Assembly (NCBI RefSeq): GCF_003337555.1
Contig: NZ_QPJK01000010.1
Span: 1-64,000 of the forward strand
Length of the DNA: 64,000 nt
Direction of reading: 5' to 3'
DNA from: Pseudorhodoferax soli
GTDB taxonomy: Bacteria > Pseudomonadota > Gammaproteobacteria > Burkholderiales > Burkholderiaceae_C
Shown one piece after another: positions 63,675-64,000 of the stretch. Within the stretch, counting starts at the first letter, position 1. Each line of letters begins with the position of its first letter. The translations under genes were made by a program, and so were the position numbers. The notes beneath the pieces were generated by a model that worked only from the letters and a program-made list of their open reading frames with translations, ran no database searches and was not told the origin of the DNA.

Positions 63675-64000
63675 GGTGGTGTCGCGGGCGGCGCGGTGGG
63701 CGCCACCAGATGGGGGTCGAAGAAGCTGGCCGCGCTCATGCCCGGGATGTACTGGTCGGAGATGTAGGCGCGGCAGCGCTCCATGAAGACCTGGGTGAGC
63801 CGCGACTGCTTCATGGGCTTGTACGTGGCCAGCCCCAGCAGCATGGGGCGGTGCTTGCCGGCCAGGCGCACGCGCACCAGGCGCTTGCCGTCCAGCGCCA
63901 AGTTGGACTTGGGCCGCACGTTGAACAGCGCATAGCCGATGCCGTTGGCCGCCATGGAGCGCACCACCTCTTCCGAGCGCGAGCGCGCCACGATGTTGGG
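63671..64000 (-). CDS. LysR-family regulator, C-terminal part (continues off the right edge)
   Basis: The last 109 residues of a protein whose start lies beyond base 64000. ANGIGYALFNVRPKSNL, LAGKHRPMLLGLATYKPMK and QVFMERCRAYISDQY fit the second half of a LysR substrate-binding domain. Translationally coupled to argE (ATGA at 63671-63674), so it probably shares a transcript with it. Confidence 0.75.
   Translation of the reverse strand, partial: PNIVARSRSEEVVRSMAANGIGYALFNVRPKSNLALDGKRLVRVRLAGKHRPMLLGLATYKPMKQSRLTQVFMERCRAYISDQYIPGMSAASFFDPHLVAPTAPPATPP

Overview
The window is GC-rich (roughly two thirds G+C), gene-dense DNA that reads as a betaproteobacterium of the order Burkholderiales, most likely family Comamonadaceae. 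The reasons are three tripartite-tricarboxylate/Bug-type solute-binding proteins, the lptD-surA-rsmA block with a divergent AmgK-like kinase, abundant AraC/LysR/GntR-regulated catabolic clusters, and an rRNA-operon leader of betaproteobacterial type at the left edge. No insertion sequence, CRISPR array, prophage or tRNA was seen. All assignments come from reading the sequence; no database search was run.

Layout. 1-290: leader and promoter region of an rRNA operon transcribed leftwards out of the window. 660-8934: a Bug protein, then a minus-strand catabolic cluster (Bug protein, enoyl-CoA hydratase-like protein, AraC, HCCA-isomerase-like thioredoxin-fold protein, CaiB-type CoA-transferase, methylacyl-CoA racemase-like protein, second AraC). 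9097-9327: small DUF2061 membrane protein. 9296-16458: minus-strand operon of a GntR regulator, a complete branched-chain-amino-acid-type ABC transporter and an acyl-CoA ligase, probably for uptake and CoA activation of an organic acid. 16720-19056: malic enzyme MaeB. 19239-20316: secreted RNase Sa-type ribonuclease, its barstar inhibitor and a possible third small ORF, closed by a terminator. 20365-24886: rsmA, surA, lptD (ribosome assembly and outer-membrane biogenesis). 24980-28569: AmgK-like kinase, RsmE, an MFS transporter and a YidB-like protein, ended by a terminator. 28663-30129: M20 peptidase.

30198-42022 is a malonate utilisation locus on the minus strand: LysR regulator, MadL/MadM malonate transporter, then malonate decarboxylase subunits and accessory proteins in the order mdcA, mdcC, mdcD, mdcE, mdcG, mdcB, mdcH. 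Between mdcD and mdcE, which encode the two halves of the decarboxylase, lie a 784-residue lipoprotein alpha/beta hydrolase and a Bug solute-binding protein. This is the most unusual arrangement in the window; it suggests extracytoplasmic release and capture of malonate from an ester or similar conjugate.

42056-50611 is a sugar (probably L-fucose or a similar sugar) catabolic locus: lactonase-like amidohydrolase and aldo/keto reductase on the minus strand; fucose mutarotase, GntR regulator, DHDPS-type aldolase and a four-gene sugar ABC transporter on the plus strand, with a 16-base near-palindrome between the divergent units. 50612-55364 holds a DUF2798 protein, a LysR remnant, a small hydrophilic protein, a PHB-depolymerase-type esterase, and a response regulator with a hybrid histidine kinase. 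55550-59763 is a tightly coupled minus-strand operon (ABC ATPase, quinone oxidoreductase, GST, AroQ-like protein with altered active-site residues, 2-hydroxyacid dehydrogenase). 60031-64000: flavin monooxygenase, FMN-dependent 2-hydroxyacid dehydrogenase, ArgE, and the 3' part of a LysR gene running off the right edge. Four-base ATGA or five-base TGATG stop/start overlaps join most genes of the minus-strand operons, implying translational coupling.
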